Shown: positions 32,891 to 41,974, counted from the first letter of the stretch. The stretch is DNA of 64,000 bases from Forficula auricularia (GCA_024734495.1 JALMQS010000187.1:10655300-10719299), one strand, 5' to 3'. The notes: a model not told the origin generated them from the sequence alone. A program made the numbers and translations.

Positions 32891-33079
32891 TTACCATTTT
32901 TGATTCCCTATTTCTTTTTTGAATACAGGTAAGCTTCAAGTTTATATCCTCCGCATTTGACAAACCGCCCTTTTACTCAACTTATTTTGTAAGTATTTTT
33001 ATTGACACCTAATTAAAATAAATAAAGTTCTGGAATGCCATCCCTGGGAAAGCATTCTTCTAATTCTAATATTGGCATT

Positions 33080-33240
33080 TATTCAAAAGTGAACTCCAAT
33101 TTTGAAATTTCGACTATTAGTTGTAACGATTGCTGAAGTCGTGGAAGAATTAATTGATTGACTTAAAATCAAAAATAGTCATATATTAGTATTTCAAATG
33201 ACTATGGATAAAGTTTAGCAACCACTGTTGCCAATTTATT
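33080..33240 (-). repeat. Degenerate single unit of the 119-bp repeat
   Basis: ATTTCGACTATTAGTTGTAA, CGATTGCTGAAG and the flank GGATAAAGTTTAGCAACC match the inverted unit and right flank at 20.9-21.45 kb. Old, isolated copy. Confidence 0.5.
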
Positions 33241-33415
33241 TAATTTCCTTTTTGGGTTAGTCGTCCCATCGCATTCGAATTTTGAAGAAATTCAAATTTC
33301 GAAACATTCTTCACTTTTATTTTAAACTACCTATATGGTATTATGTTTCAATTTCAAATCATTAAGTTTTACAAAAGAATATTTAAATATTTTATTTAGT
33401 GTCTATATATTAGGT

Positions 33416-33515
33416 AGATCCACTTCACTGGATAGCCAATGGATTGCCTTTTGACACTCGGGTTTGATTCCCGAGAATCTAAATATATACCTTTTGACAT
33501 GTAATAAAAATTACC
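33416..33515 (+). repeat. tRNA-related SINE family F fragment
   Basis: GATAGCCAATGGATTGCC, then a B-box-like GGTTTGATTC (33461-33470, one change from GGTTCGATTC) inside CTCGGG...CCCGAG, then TTTTGACATGTAATAAAAAT. Same order as 9620-9690. Confidence 0.6.
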
Positions 33516-33590
33516 CATAAGTAAAGGAATCTAGGGAGTTGGACTTGACTTTAAATTAAATACAAGGTTTTTTATTTAAATGGGCCAAAC

Positions 33591-33619
33591 GTTTCGTTGC
33601 TGGTTCGCAACTTCTTCAG
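33591..33619 (-). ncRNA. Hammerhead-ribozyme-like core, left arm
   Basis: Minus: CTGAAGA, AGTTGC/GCAAC stem II with GAACCA, then GAAACGTTT. Conserved core bases all present; the stem III and cleavage site are unclear. Confidence 0.5.
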
Positions 33620-33892
33620 TGGCTCATTTATTAAACTTATTTATCTGGTGTTTTGACTAAGAATAAATAAAACATAAACCATTTAAAACAATGTAATTGT
33701 TTTCTGTTAAAATAATTAAAAAAATTAATTATTATAATTAATTATTTTGATGGGAAACAATTACATTGTTTTAAATGGTTTATGTTTTATATTATTTGAT
33801 AAAATTGAGTGATTTGTTAAGATACTGTTCTGTTTGAAAATAGTTTTTCTCTTAGTCAAAACCCCAGACAAATATGTTTAATTAATGAGCCG

Positions 33893-33921
33893 CTGAAGAA
33901 GTTGCGAACCAGCATCGAAAC
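33893..33921 (+). ncRNA. Hammerhead-ribozyme-like core, right arm
   Basis: CTGAAGA (33893-33899), AGTTGC paired with GCATC (one weak position), then GAAACGTTTGGC. Upstream GAGCC can pair with downstream GGC as a short stem I. Confidence 0.5.
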
Positions 33922-33999
33922 GTTTGGCATATTTAAATAAAAAACTTTGTATTTAATTTAAAGTCAAGTCCAACTCCCTACGATTCCTTTAGTTATTGA

Positions 34000-34320
34000 T
34001 CATGGACACGAATAATGAAATATTACCCATAACATCTCAGATTCACTAGAAGACAATTTCGTGATTTTCTCAGCTATTTTGATATTTTTATTAGTAATAA
34101 TTTGTCGGCAGATAATTTTTCTGTCTTTCATTATCCAATCATAACTATGAGAAAATAAAATGACGTCGCGCATCCTATAATTAATAAATTCTTTATATGA
34201 ACTACTGCGGTTCTGGTTCATTAATCTAAATGCAGCAACTTCATCAATATATCTTTGAATTTTTCGATAGAAAAAAGCCCGGGACACAGACGAAGCCCTA
34301 GTATTGAATTCATTATTCAT
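34000..34320 (-). CDS. Hypothetical 106-codon open frame
   Basis: I do not recognise it. The predicted protein is charged, with RKIQRYIDEVAAFRLMNQN and KIAEKITKLSSSESEM stretches that could be helical; there is no signal peptide or membrane segment. It directly adjoins the foldback ending at 33993. It could be an exon, a transposon-derived scrap or a chance frame; the amino-acid composition is less AT-driven than that of neighbouring frames, which is the only support. Confidence 0.25.
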   Translation of the reverse strand: MNNEFNTRASSVSRAFFYRKIQRYIDEVAAFRLMNQNRSSSYKEFINYRMRDVILFSHSYDWIMKDRKIICRQIITNKNIKIAEKITKLSSSESEMLWVIFHYSCP

Positions 34321-34958
34321 TATATTTTTTACTCATTATATTTAAAAATGTCTGAAATGTAGAAAAAATAATTTTCAACCATACTTGTTTTCTGTCTGTA
34401 TGTGACTTTGCTATTCTCATATATTTTCATGAATATCTTCTTTATGGTGAATACGATAGTTTTTAGAGTTATATAAAAACGTACAACAGAATAATTTATT
34501 AGATGTGACGTTAAATTATATATTCTTTAGTAATAGATCGAAATAAGATTCCAACCAAAATCTTCATGTAATTTAAATAAATAAATAAATAAATAAATCT
34601 TCTTAGAGGCACAAGTCCTTGGTGGATAGGTCCTCCAAACATCAATACAATCTAACTACAATACATTAACAAACATCAATACAAATTTACTACAACAATT
34701 TTGACTTATGGCTAGAAAGGCGGAAAAGCCAAAAAAAACTACAACAATTTAACAAATAATAAACAAGTACAAAAAAATAGAAATAGAAATGTATACTCAT
34801 TAATAAATAACATGACCATAGATTTCCACCAAAAGACAAAATGTAATTTAAAAATTTCGCGAAAAAACCCGATACCAGGAGCAAGCGACGCATTAGCCAT
34901 TAGTATATTAATTTAGCTTCCCGCCGACGTTTCGGCCCCAATGGGCAGAGTAGGTTAA
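34321..34958. other. AT-rich DNA with (AAAT)n microsatellite
   Basis: AAAT repeats at about 34576-34600. Near 34925 GCCGACGTTTCGGCCCC resembles the GAAACG half of the hammerhead-like motifs on minus, but CTGANGA is not preserved. No gene seen. Confidence 0.5.
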
Positions 34959-35035
34959 TAAAAATACAGACTTGAAGGAGACAATAAAAGAGTGTGTCTT
35001 CTGCTTGAATTATAAATTTTATTTATTTATAACGA

Positions 35036-35070
35036 GACTATAGTTTCGAGGGCTTTGTCCTCTTCATCAG
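35036..35070 (-). ncRNA. Hammerhead ribozyme candidate, C3 left arm
   Basis: Minus: CTGATGA, GAGGAC-AAA-GCCCTC stem II (one A/C mismatch), GAAAC, TATA loop, GTC. The two-base stem III (AC/GT) and cleavage after GTC match compact type I hammerheads of animal retroelements. Confidence 0.6.
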
Positions 35071-35170
35071 TCTATTACAATGGATTCACAGGAATTAATT
35101 TATGAATTTATGAATTAATTTATGAATTTATGAATTCATAAATTAATTCCTGTGAATCCATTGTAATAGA

Positions 35171-35205
35171 CTGATGAAGAGGGCAAAGCCCTCGAAACTA
35201 TAGTC
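35171..35205 (+). ncRNA. Hammerhead ribozyme candidate, C3 right arm
   Basis: CTGATGA (35171-35177), stem II GAGGGC/GCCCTC closed by AAA, GAAAC, TATA, GTC (35203-35205). All invariant core positions are present. Stem I would pair TAATAGA upstream with TCGTTAT downstream, with bulges, as in other short type I hammerheads. Confidence 0.7.
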
Positions 35206-35325
35206 TCGTTATAAATAAATAAAATTATAATTCCAGCAGAAGACACACTCTTTTATTGTCTCCTTCAATATATAAAAATTTTGCTACTCTCGGCACAAAA
35301 ACTTTCAATTTAAAAATACAGACTT

Positions 35326-35862
35326 TAAATTTATATATTCACTCAAATCATAGCTCAACTCATATGTTAATAGAATGATTTTTGGAAAAGGTTCAAATTT
35401 TTTGTGAAGTCAAAAATTAGAATATTTTTTTATTCAGATGTGTGCGAAAAAAAAGTCATTAAATAGAATAAGGCATGCCCGGAATACTAGTTTCTCAAAC
35501 TAGAAACTACGTGCTAATGCTACGTAGGGGCTTATTCCGTTCTCACTATATCCTAATCGAAAATACTTTTACCTTCTCTTTAGAATGTTTTTGAACAAAA
35601 ACTTCTCTTGAATATAAATGTTAGTTGTATAAAGCCGCCTCGCCTGCACTCGAAATTCCTAATTACCTCTTTCAATCCATGTCCCTTTTAGCATATATAA
35701 TCAAAGGAAACAAAAGGTTAATGCATATTAAAAGATGACAGTCTTTTACATTTCTCGACATGTATTATGTATACATAAATTTATGTATATAATATAATTT
35801 CTTCTGTATCATTATTTAGAATGGCTCTCTCAATGCTTTTCACTAAAAAAAACCGGAAATCC
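35326..35862. other. No gene seen
   Basis: AT-rich. 35466-35540 has a small imperfect inverted pair (AATAAGGCATGCC / GGGGCTTATT) of uncertain meaning. Confidence 0.4.
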
Positions 35863-35960
35863 TCACATGTCCGAAATACCTAAAATACAAACGGAAGTGC
35901 ATTTGACCAAGTCCCGGCGCGGCGCCATCTTACTTCCGGACGACCTATTTTCCTAGCGCT
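35863..35960 (-). promoter_or_regulatory. Possible promoter/first exon: ETS and YY1-like sites
   Basis: In an otherwise AT-rich setting, 35908-35940 is CpG-rich. Minus strand reads CCGGAAGT (ETS-type, 35939-35932) immediately followed by AAGATGGCGCC (YY1-type, and an ATG at 35928). A second GGAAGTG lies on plus at 35893. The ATG opens 21 codons (MAPRRDLVKC...) and passes a possible splice donor AG|GTATTT near 35879. ETS plus YY1 next to the start is typical of animal housekeeping promoters. No downstream exon was identified, so this could be coincidence. Confidence 0.25.
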
Positions 35961-36221
35961 CGGTCTATTTTCTTAACCGCACCCTAGTTTGCTAAAGCGG
36001 GACTCCAATGAATTTCTATACAAGTTTTATTTATAAAATTCCTATTTTCTTGCTCGTATTTCACCCTCAGGCGGTTTCGGTGAGTTTTGTTCATGCTATT
36101 TCGCGATTTTCTGATTGAAGTCAATGACCCAGGTGGGAAGAAATATAACGATTTTTATTGAATGAAATGTGAATGAATCTTATATTATTAAATGAGCAAT
36201 TCTTGTATATATAGAATAAAA

Positions 36222-36870
36222 TTGGTGTATTTATCAAGTCTCATGAGTTATTAGTTGTGTCAAATTTTTCAATACGATTGAAATAAAGGAAGGGGTTGTA
36301 AATTAGTCATGTCGAAAAATAAATATTTTAATCGTTCATATCTCGTTTTCGATCAGTCACAGAGTCTTGAAATTTGAAACTTATGCTATCTAGAGGCTAA
36401 AAGAAGTACCACAAGATTTTGGTTAAAACATAAGTACCGGAAGTTGATGTTTACGTACATAAGAATGTACCCCTCTGCGTTTCGCAACCATAAATCCAGA
36501 GCTACGAAATTCGAAACTTAAGCTTGATGCTAGAAGGGGTACAGCAAGCTTTTGGTTGAAATCGGAACACTGTAACATGAAAGATTTTTCGTTTTTTTTT
36601 TTTTTTTTTTTTTTTATTTTCTCAAAACGGCAACAAGATTTTTTTTAAAAATTGATGTACTTATCAAGTTTCATGAGTTATTAGTCGTGTATAGATTTTA
36701 ATCCGATTGAAATAATGGAAGGGGGTATAAATTAGGAGTGTCGTAAAATAAATATTTTAATCATTCATATATCGTCTTCGGTAATTCGCAGAGTCTTGAA
36801 ATTTGAAACTTAAGCTATTTAAAGGAACAAAAGTTACCGAGCATCGCTCGGTGCCCCAGGCACTGTAATT
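36222..36870 (+). repeat. Tandem 428-bp unit (family K), about 1.5 copies
   Basis: TTGGTGTATTTATCAAGTCT at 36223 recurs as TTGATGTACTTATCAAGTTT at 36650 with the following GAAATAAxGGAAGGGG and the GAGTCTTGAAATTTGAAACTT block. The series ends with two adjoining hairpins, CCGAG-CATCG-CTCGG and GTGCC-CCA-GGCAC (36838-36866), which could be a Helentron-type 3' end. A 21-base T run at 36591-36615 (with one break) lies inside. Confidence 0.65.
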
Positions 36871-37148
36871 TTAAATACCCAACTCATCTACAACAAATCC
36901 CTCTCTGTTGAATTTATCAGAAAAAACAAATTAACATCACCAAAACTTTTATTACTTCAAGGTATTAACTTTTAACTAATTTGATTCGTTTTTACGAAAA
37001 AGTTCTAACTACTTTACTTTGCTTTTATCCCCAAGAACCATTATTACTCTAAATATATTTATAAGAAATAGTTTTCACTATCGTGGCTATATATTCTCGT
37101 AGTCACGTAATCTCAGTGGATCAATAATCATAATTTAACATTTTAAAT

Positions 37149-37365
37149 ACAGTAAAACCTCGTTTATCTGGACTAACTGGGACCAAAGGCAAACCGGGTA
37201 ATCGAAAATCCGGATAATCCGGATATATGGGTACTAAAAACAAAACCTCAAATAAGCAAATTTGAATTTATTACGATAAAAAACTTGTTTATATCAAAAT
37301 TACATTTTAATTGTTTAAAAAAATACATACATTCTTGCTATCAGAGTTAAAAATTATTATATATA
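37149..37365 (+). mobile_element. Tigger/pogo-like end fragment
   Basis: TACAGTAAAACCTCGTTTAT then CTGGACTAACTGGGACC, GGTAATCGAAAATCCGGATA. This is the layout of pogo/Tigger terminal repeats (CAGT-AACC-TCG). The other end is missing; the copy stops where the Helitron begins at 37366. Confidence 0.6.
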
Positions 37366-37399
37366 CTAGTTGCAAGGCCCGCCTTCGGCGGCCCTCTTG

Positions 37400-39150
37400 C
37401 TAGCCAGAGGGACGCCCCCTGGACCCCCCCTCACCCCCACTCCCACCCAGCACACCCGCGAAACCCACCCAGCACCCCCCAGGTCGGCACTTGTACGTTC
37501 CCCACGAGTGTTGTATATAGACTATACCTAAGTCTCTTAGGATACATAAGGAGTAGCGACCCTTGTGTAAAGGCAAATGCTAATCAGTGTGGGTCGGGGA
37601 CGTACGTGAATTGTACCGGCTCACGTATCATGACTGGATTTATCCATCATGATAAGGCACACGGCGACGCCTCTGATTTAAAATAGCCCAGTGAGCACGC
37701 CTAAGTGGTTTGCGGCTGCCATTCAATTGGTGTCTTACAAGCCCCTTAGAATAAGGGTATGGCGGCCCTTCTTACTGTAGTGCACGCTAATCTGTGCCAC
37801 TTGACTGTGGTATGCATGGTTGACATCATGCAGTCCGAAGTTAACTGCATGGTCATATATCATGTAGAAGAGGTTGTCGACTTCCAGATTTAACAGACAA
37901 GCCTGGGTTGGCACAAAAGGTGATAAACCACCGGCCAAGCGGACAACCGGTTCACGAGCTTAGGCTGGAGATCTTGAATCTCGACATCCTATAAGCTGCA
38001 TCACGGTGGGTTTGTTTCGCACACAAAATAATAAGAGGTATAGGCAGAAAGCCGCCTGGAATGGACTAAATGGCGGCGAGTCGTCGGCCAAACGACAAGT
38101 GGACACGGGCCTGGGCTGAAGATCTTGAATCTTCACATCCTACTGGTTGTTTTTACAGCGGGCGTGATCCTTATTGGACGCTTTGCAGGCGCCTGACTAC
38201 CTAACGTTTCAGAGCTTGCTTAGCGAACAATGCTTCTGATTGTGCAAAAATGAAACATTCGTAACATGGCTGTTTTGCAGCAGATGTGAACCGGTATGGA
38301 CGATTTGCAGGCGGTTTGTCAGGTGTATGTGATGTTGCAATCACATCAGGTTAACCAACCGCACATGCAGTCGATCACGTACTGGGACTGTGGGAAGAGA
38401 GTCCGAATCTGAAGAGGTGGAGCATGAAAAATCATGTACAAGAGAAACCTCGAACAACCATACCAAAGGTTGTTGAAAACAAATGGTGCCATGGGGAATG
38501 GAGAAAGCCCTAGGGACGAAAGTTCCTAGCTCCATTCGACTGAGGTTGGACTCGTGGTGGCATAAGGTTTTGTCTAGATAGCTGTTGTTAACTCGCCAGC
38601 TGTTGATAGCTTCAACACTCGCGAGGGTGGAATATACGCCCGCTATATTTCACGTATACCTATGTGTATACACTTATACCTTGATCGATACCATTCGTGG
38701 TTCATCAGGGTCACATGCGATACGAGAGTATGCATGCGCTGGTTGCGAGTGCGTGTGAAGGCTTCATCGCTACAGACACCACTTTAAACAATTCAGTGCG
38801 TCATTGTGCTGTCGAATCTACCCCCCAGGTCATGCTCCCCCCAAACCCCCTCTAGAACCCCCACCCCGCACCATGCACTCGTGCCCAACCCCTCTCCCCC
38901 GCACCCCATCCACCTCGGGCCCCACCCCGTTCCATCCAACCCTGCGCACCACACCCCCGCCTAGCCCCCCTGGACCCCCACCCCGCTATGTCCTCTGGAC
39001 TCCACCCCGCACCACCCCCCGCATCCCCATCCTACTTCGCCTCACTCCCTCACCCCCCCCGTTCCACCCGGGCACCCCATTACCCTACACCCATCCATTC
39101 CACCCCGCACCCCACCCTCCGCACCCAGTTTTTGCATTTCTAGCCTTCTA
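37400..39150. other. GC-rich block inside the Helitron
   Basis: Far richer in G+C than the rest of the window. GAAGATCTTGAATCTTCACA at 38114 and a variant GGAGATCTTGAATCTCGACA near 37966 repeat inside, each preceded by CGGCCAA-type text. 38820-39130 is strongly C-rich on plus with repeated CCACCCCGCACC. Short frames have no recognised domains (the proline-rich frame at 38804-39151 is a product of C-richness). Best read as sequence captured from a different compositional background or a minisatellite expanded in the Helitron. Confidence 0.5.
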
Positions 39151-39332
39151 GTGACCTCACTGATTATGCTATACAAATTTGGTTGAGTTTGGCCCAAGAG
39201 AAAGAATTTTATTTTATCCCTCCCCCATTTTGGGTGGTTAGTTTTTGCATTTCTAGCTCTCTAGAGGCCCAGAGATTATGTATACAAAATTTGGTTGAGT
39301 TTGCTCCAAGGGCAAGAATTTATTATTATTAT

Positions 39333-39557
39333 TTTATTTTTCTTTAATGTTATAATTACTTGTCATAAAAATTGTTTAGCGTTACAACACGAACTATCGG
39401 TTTTCTACCCTTTTGAACCTATTTAGAACCATCGCGAATATTACTAACTACAGTTAAGGGATAACTTTTATCTTACTAGATCAAATAGCTTGGAGTTTTT
39501 TTTTTATTATTTATTTATTGTCATCGGGAACAAAGCCCATTTAGACAGCACTTCATT
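39333..39557 (+). repeat. Segment shared with 46907-47128, ending in truncated SINE
   Basis: TGTTATAATTACTTGTCAT, CAACACGAACTATCGG, ACTAACTACAGTTAAGGGAT and GATCAAATAGCTTGGAG occur in the same order at both places, followed by the tail end of SINE E (CATCGGGAACAAAGCCCA). Here the SINE stops after about 45 bases of body. The segment lies between two copies of a GTATACAAAATTTGGTTGAG block (39283, 39562). Confidence 0.7.
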
Positions 39558-40037
39558 ATTATGTATACAAAATTTGGTTGAGTTTGCTCCAAGGGCAAGA
39601 ATTTACATTTTTTCACCCTCCCCCCCTTTTTGGGTGGTTTTTTGGGGAAATTTTTTTAAACAAAAGTTGTCAGAAATCACATCCCCTACAATTTTGTTTA
39701 TCATAAAATTTGTAAGATTAATAGTTTAGGAGTTATTTGATAATTTTCATTCGTGCGCCCCCCCCCCCCCCCATACCCTTTCTGGGGTCAAAATATCAAA
39801 ACGTTATATAGCTAAAAACGTAGGTTAGAAGACATCTGATGTAAATATGAAATTTCATAATAATCCCTTCAGCCGTTTTTACGTGAATCGTGAGCAACTC
39901 TTCGCGGAAACCACTGAAACAGACAGACATACAGACAGACGGGAATTTTGTTGAGGGTGTTTGCTTGAAACGTGTGCAACCAAACATTTGTGGTTGTGCC
40001 TGATGAACCTATACCCATTCAATACCTAAATGTCGCT

Positions 40038-40423
40038 CTTTAAACCACTGGTTCTTAACCTATGGGTCGCGACCCAAAATTGGGTCGTGAAGCATATTCT
40101 TTGGGTCGCGCATAGTCGCTAAACAAATATTTTACTAAATTTAGTTCAATAAGCTTAAAAATATATTTTAATTTATTCACTACTATTAAAAACGTGCTTT
40201 TTCATTAAAATTCTTCTTGTATCGAAAAGTATCTTTGGTTATCCTAATTGTTAAAAAAATGTTTAAACGTGAGTTAAAAAAAATCATCATTGTAAATTTG
40301 AAGAAAGCTAAGTATGGTCTAATGGTAATTTAAAAAAATTCCCTTTCTTTGGGTTCGCAACATGAAACATATTTCTCAAATTCGGGTCGCGGCGTAAAAA
40401 GTTTAAGAACCACTGCTTTAAAC
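40038..40423. mobile_element. hAT-type MITE with GGGTCGCG subterminal repeats
   Basis: 370 bp between 8-bp direct repeats CTTTAAAC (40038-40045, 40416-40423). Ends CACTGGTTCTTAACC and, inverted, CAGTGGTTCTTAAAC; GGGTCGCGACCC and GGGTCGCG repeats lie near both ends. CAGTGGTTCT-type ends with 8-bp duplications are classic hAT features. No coding frame. Confidence 0.85.
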
Positions 40424-40710
40424 TAATCAACTGTTAACATACAAATTTTTTATCGATTTCGTACTAGAGTTAGTGGGTTTATAAGGATAGAAAAAAATAT
40501 AAAGATATTCATTGATTTTGCCATGTTTTCGTTTTGTGAAAAAAAAACAAACTAATTAACTTTGGAATTTTTTTGATTAACTTGTATATGATAATTTTTT
40601 TTAATTAAAAAAAAATTAACTAAATGAAGCTCTTATTTAAATAAATTGACACGTTCTGATGTGGCCATTCACTTGGCTTTACCATACTCCTGGCCCTCTC
40701 TTATATTTAA

Positions 40711-40761
<51 letters not shown>

Positions 40762-41334
40762 TAAGGTTTTGTCTGTACATTGGTCCAAATCACGCCAAAT
40801 TTTGGTTGCACACGTTTCAAGCAAAGTTATGAACGAAAACACCCTCAATAAAATTCCTGTCTGTCTGTCTGTCTGTATGTTTCCGTGGGTTCCTCGAAAA
40901 GTTGCTCACGATTCACGTAAAAACGGCTGAAGGGATTATTATGAAATTTCATATTTGGATCAGATGTCTTCTAACTTACGTTTTTAGTAATATAAAGTTT
41001 TGATATTTTGACCCCAAAAAGGGGGTTTGGGGGGCGCACGAATGAAAATTATCAAATAACTCCTAAACTATTAACTCTACAGCAAATTTTATTATGAGCA
41101 AAGTTGTAGGGGATGTGATTTCTGACAACTTTTGTTTAAAAAAGTTCCCCTCAAAACCCCCCAAAAAGGGGGAGGGTCAAAATATGAAAATTCTTGCTCT
41201 TGGACCAAACTCAACCAAATTTTGAATACATAATCTGTGGGTCACTAGAAGGGGGTGAGGGGGTGGGGGCTGGATGGGGGTCCAGGGGCGTGCCCCCTGG
41301 CTAGCAAGAGGGCCCCCGAAGGCCTTGCAGCTAG
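40711..41334 (+). mobile_element. Short non-autonomous Helitron, plus strand
   Basis: 624 bp starting TC (40711, host A before) and ending CTAG (41331-41334, host T after), the exact Helitron insertion rule. A 3' hairpin GGCC-CCCGAA-GGCC lies 6 bases before CTAG. After the start come a (TA)n run (40713-40757) and a GTCTGTCTGTCTG track. No protein. Its 3' 65 bases are nearly the inverse of those at 37366. Confidence 0.85.
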
Positions 41335-41960
41335 TATTTAATAAAATTATTTATAACCCACTGGTTATGTATACAGAATTTGGTTGAGTTTGGTACAAGG
41401 GCCTAGATTTTCATTTTCTGACCCTACACTCCCCCACCCCCATTTTGGGCGGTTAGTTTTTGCAGACTTCTGGGGGTCCACTGATTATGTATACAAAATT
41501 TGGTTGAGTTAGGCCTAGATTTTTCAATTTTTAACCCCTCATCCACTTAATTTTGGGTCGATATGCACCAAAATCTAATTCAGCTCTTATTCTCAATGGA
41601 CCAAAACTACGTGTGAAATTTGGTTTCGATATTCATACTTGTTTTTGAGCTAGCTCGTCCACAAAAATTTGGTAACGCACAGATTAACAACCAGACTAAC
41701 AAACATTTTGACAAAATAGTTATTATCTCGAAAAATATAATTTTTTCGATGTTCACTTATTAGGGCTTTTTTGTAGAGCGAAATACCATGGTTTCGCTCA
41801 TTTTTTTTATTCATAATAGTTTCAGCCGTTTTTGAGATATTTCGAAAAAAAGAAGAAAAAAAACACTTTTTTCATGCACGATTACAATACTTGACCAAGT
41901 AAAAAGCACCAATCCTATCGATTAGTTGAATTGTACCTTTTCTCTTGTTTTTTTTTTCAT
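41335..41960. repeat. Helitron-related and dispersed-repeat scraps
   Basis: 41350-41540 repeats the ATGTATACARAATTTGGTTG block of the Helitrons twice. 41560-41900 is a separate dispersed repeat ending CGATTACAATACTTGACCAA, similar to 56073-56090. No gene seen. Confidence 0.5.
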
Positions 41961-41974
41961 TTAAACATATTTAT

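Larger units (their letters stand above)
28713..32895 (-). mobile_element. Complete Ty3/Gypsy retrotransposon
   Basis: 4173-bp element at 28718-32890, flanked by 5-bp target duplications TTACC (28713-28717, 32891-32895). It has two LTRs of 173 bp that appear identical, one gag-pol frame, a polypurine tract GGAGGGGGAGAA just before the 3' LTR (28891-28902, minus strand) and an unusual primer site. Domain order is Gag, protease, RT, RNase H, integrase, as in Metaviridae. No env and no chromodomain. Identical LTRs plus an open frame imply a very recent, possibly still active insertion. Confidence 0.95.
33523..33993. repeat. Foldback element with a hammerhead-like core in each arm
   Basis: Outer ends AAAGGAATCTAGGGAGTTGG and its inverse (ending near 33993) bound arms that pair for about 180 bp. 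The right arm is longer because of extra sequence at 33787-33860. The innermost pair CAATTACATTGTTTTAAATGG (in part) surrounds an AATTAATTAT-rich centre near 33725. Cores at 33591-33619 (minus) and 33893-33921 (plus). Confidence 0.75.
34959..35325. mobile_element. Family C retroposon with two hammerhead cores (C3)
   Basis: A 337-bp insertion (34974-35310) between perfect 15-bp direct repeats TAAAAATACAGACTT (34959-34973, 35311-35325). It is a palindrome: GAAGGAGACAATAAAAGAG, AACGAGACTATAGTTTCGAG, a central ATGAATTTATGAATTAAT and then the inverse. The right end extends further to GCTACTCTCGGCAC and AAACTTTCAATT, matching C1/C2 starts, so the left end is truncated. The inverted duplication of a ribozyme-bearing unit with long target duplications resembles inverted terminal repeats of Penelope-like elements. 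No protein is encoded. Confidence 0.85.
37366..39995 (-). mobile_element. Large Helitron, minus strand
   Basis: The minus-strand 3' end is exact: hairpin CCGCC-GAA-GGCGG, then GGCCTTGCAA and CTAG (37366-37369), followed by host T. The minus-strand interior at 39560-39980 matches the short plus-strand Helitron at 40711-41334 block by block (CACCCTCAA, GTCTGTCTG, CACGATTCACGTAAAAACGG). The 5' terminus (TC) could not be placed; about 39995 is where similarity ends. No Rep/helicase frame was seen, so it is non-autonomous despite 2.6 kb. It carries GC-rich captured sequence and an inserted segment (39333-39557). Confidence 0.6.

Noticed and set aside
32896..34000. Envelope gene or second ORF of the Gypsy element
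   Set aside because: The element ends at 32890 with an LTR and target duplication; nothing between the pol stop (28907) and the 3' LTR.
38804..39151. Proline-rich 115-codon open frame
   Set aside because: It lies in a C-rich tract where CCC/CCN codons follow from composition; no domain, no homology pattern and no start context.
40858..40880. Telomere-like or regulatory GTCT repeat
   Set aside because: It is the GTCTGTCTG track found in the interior of these Helitrons.
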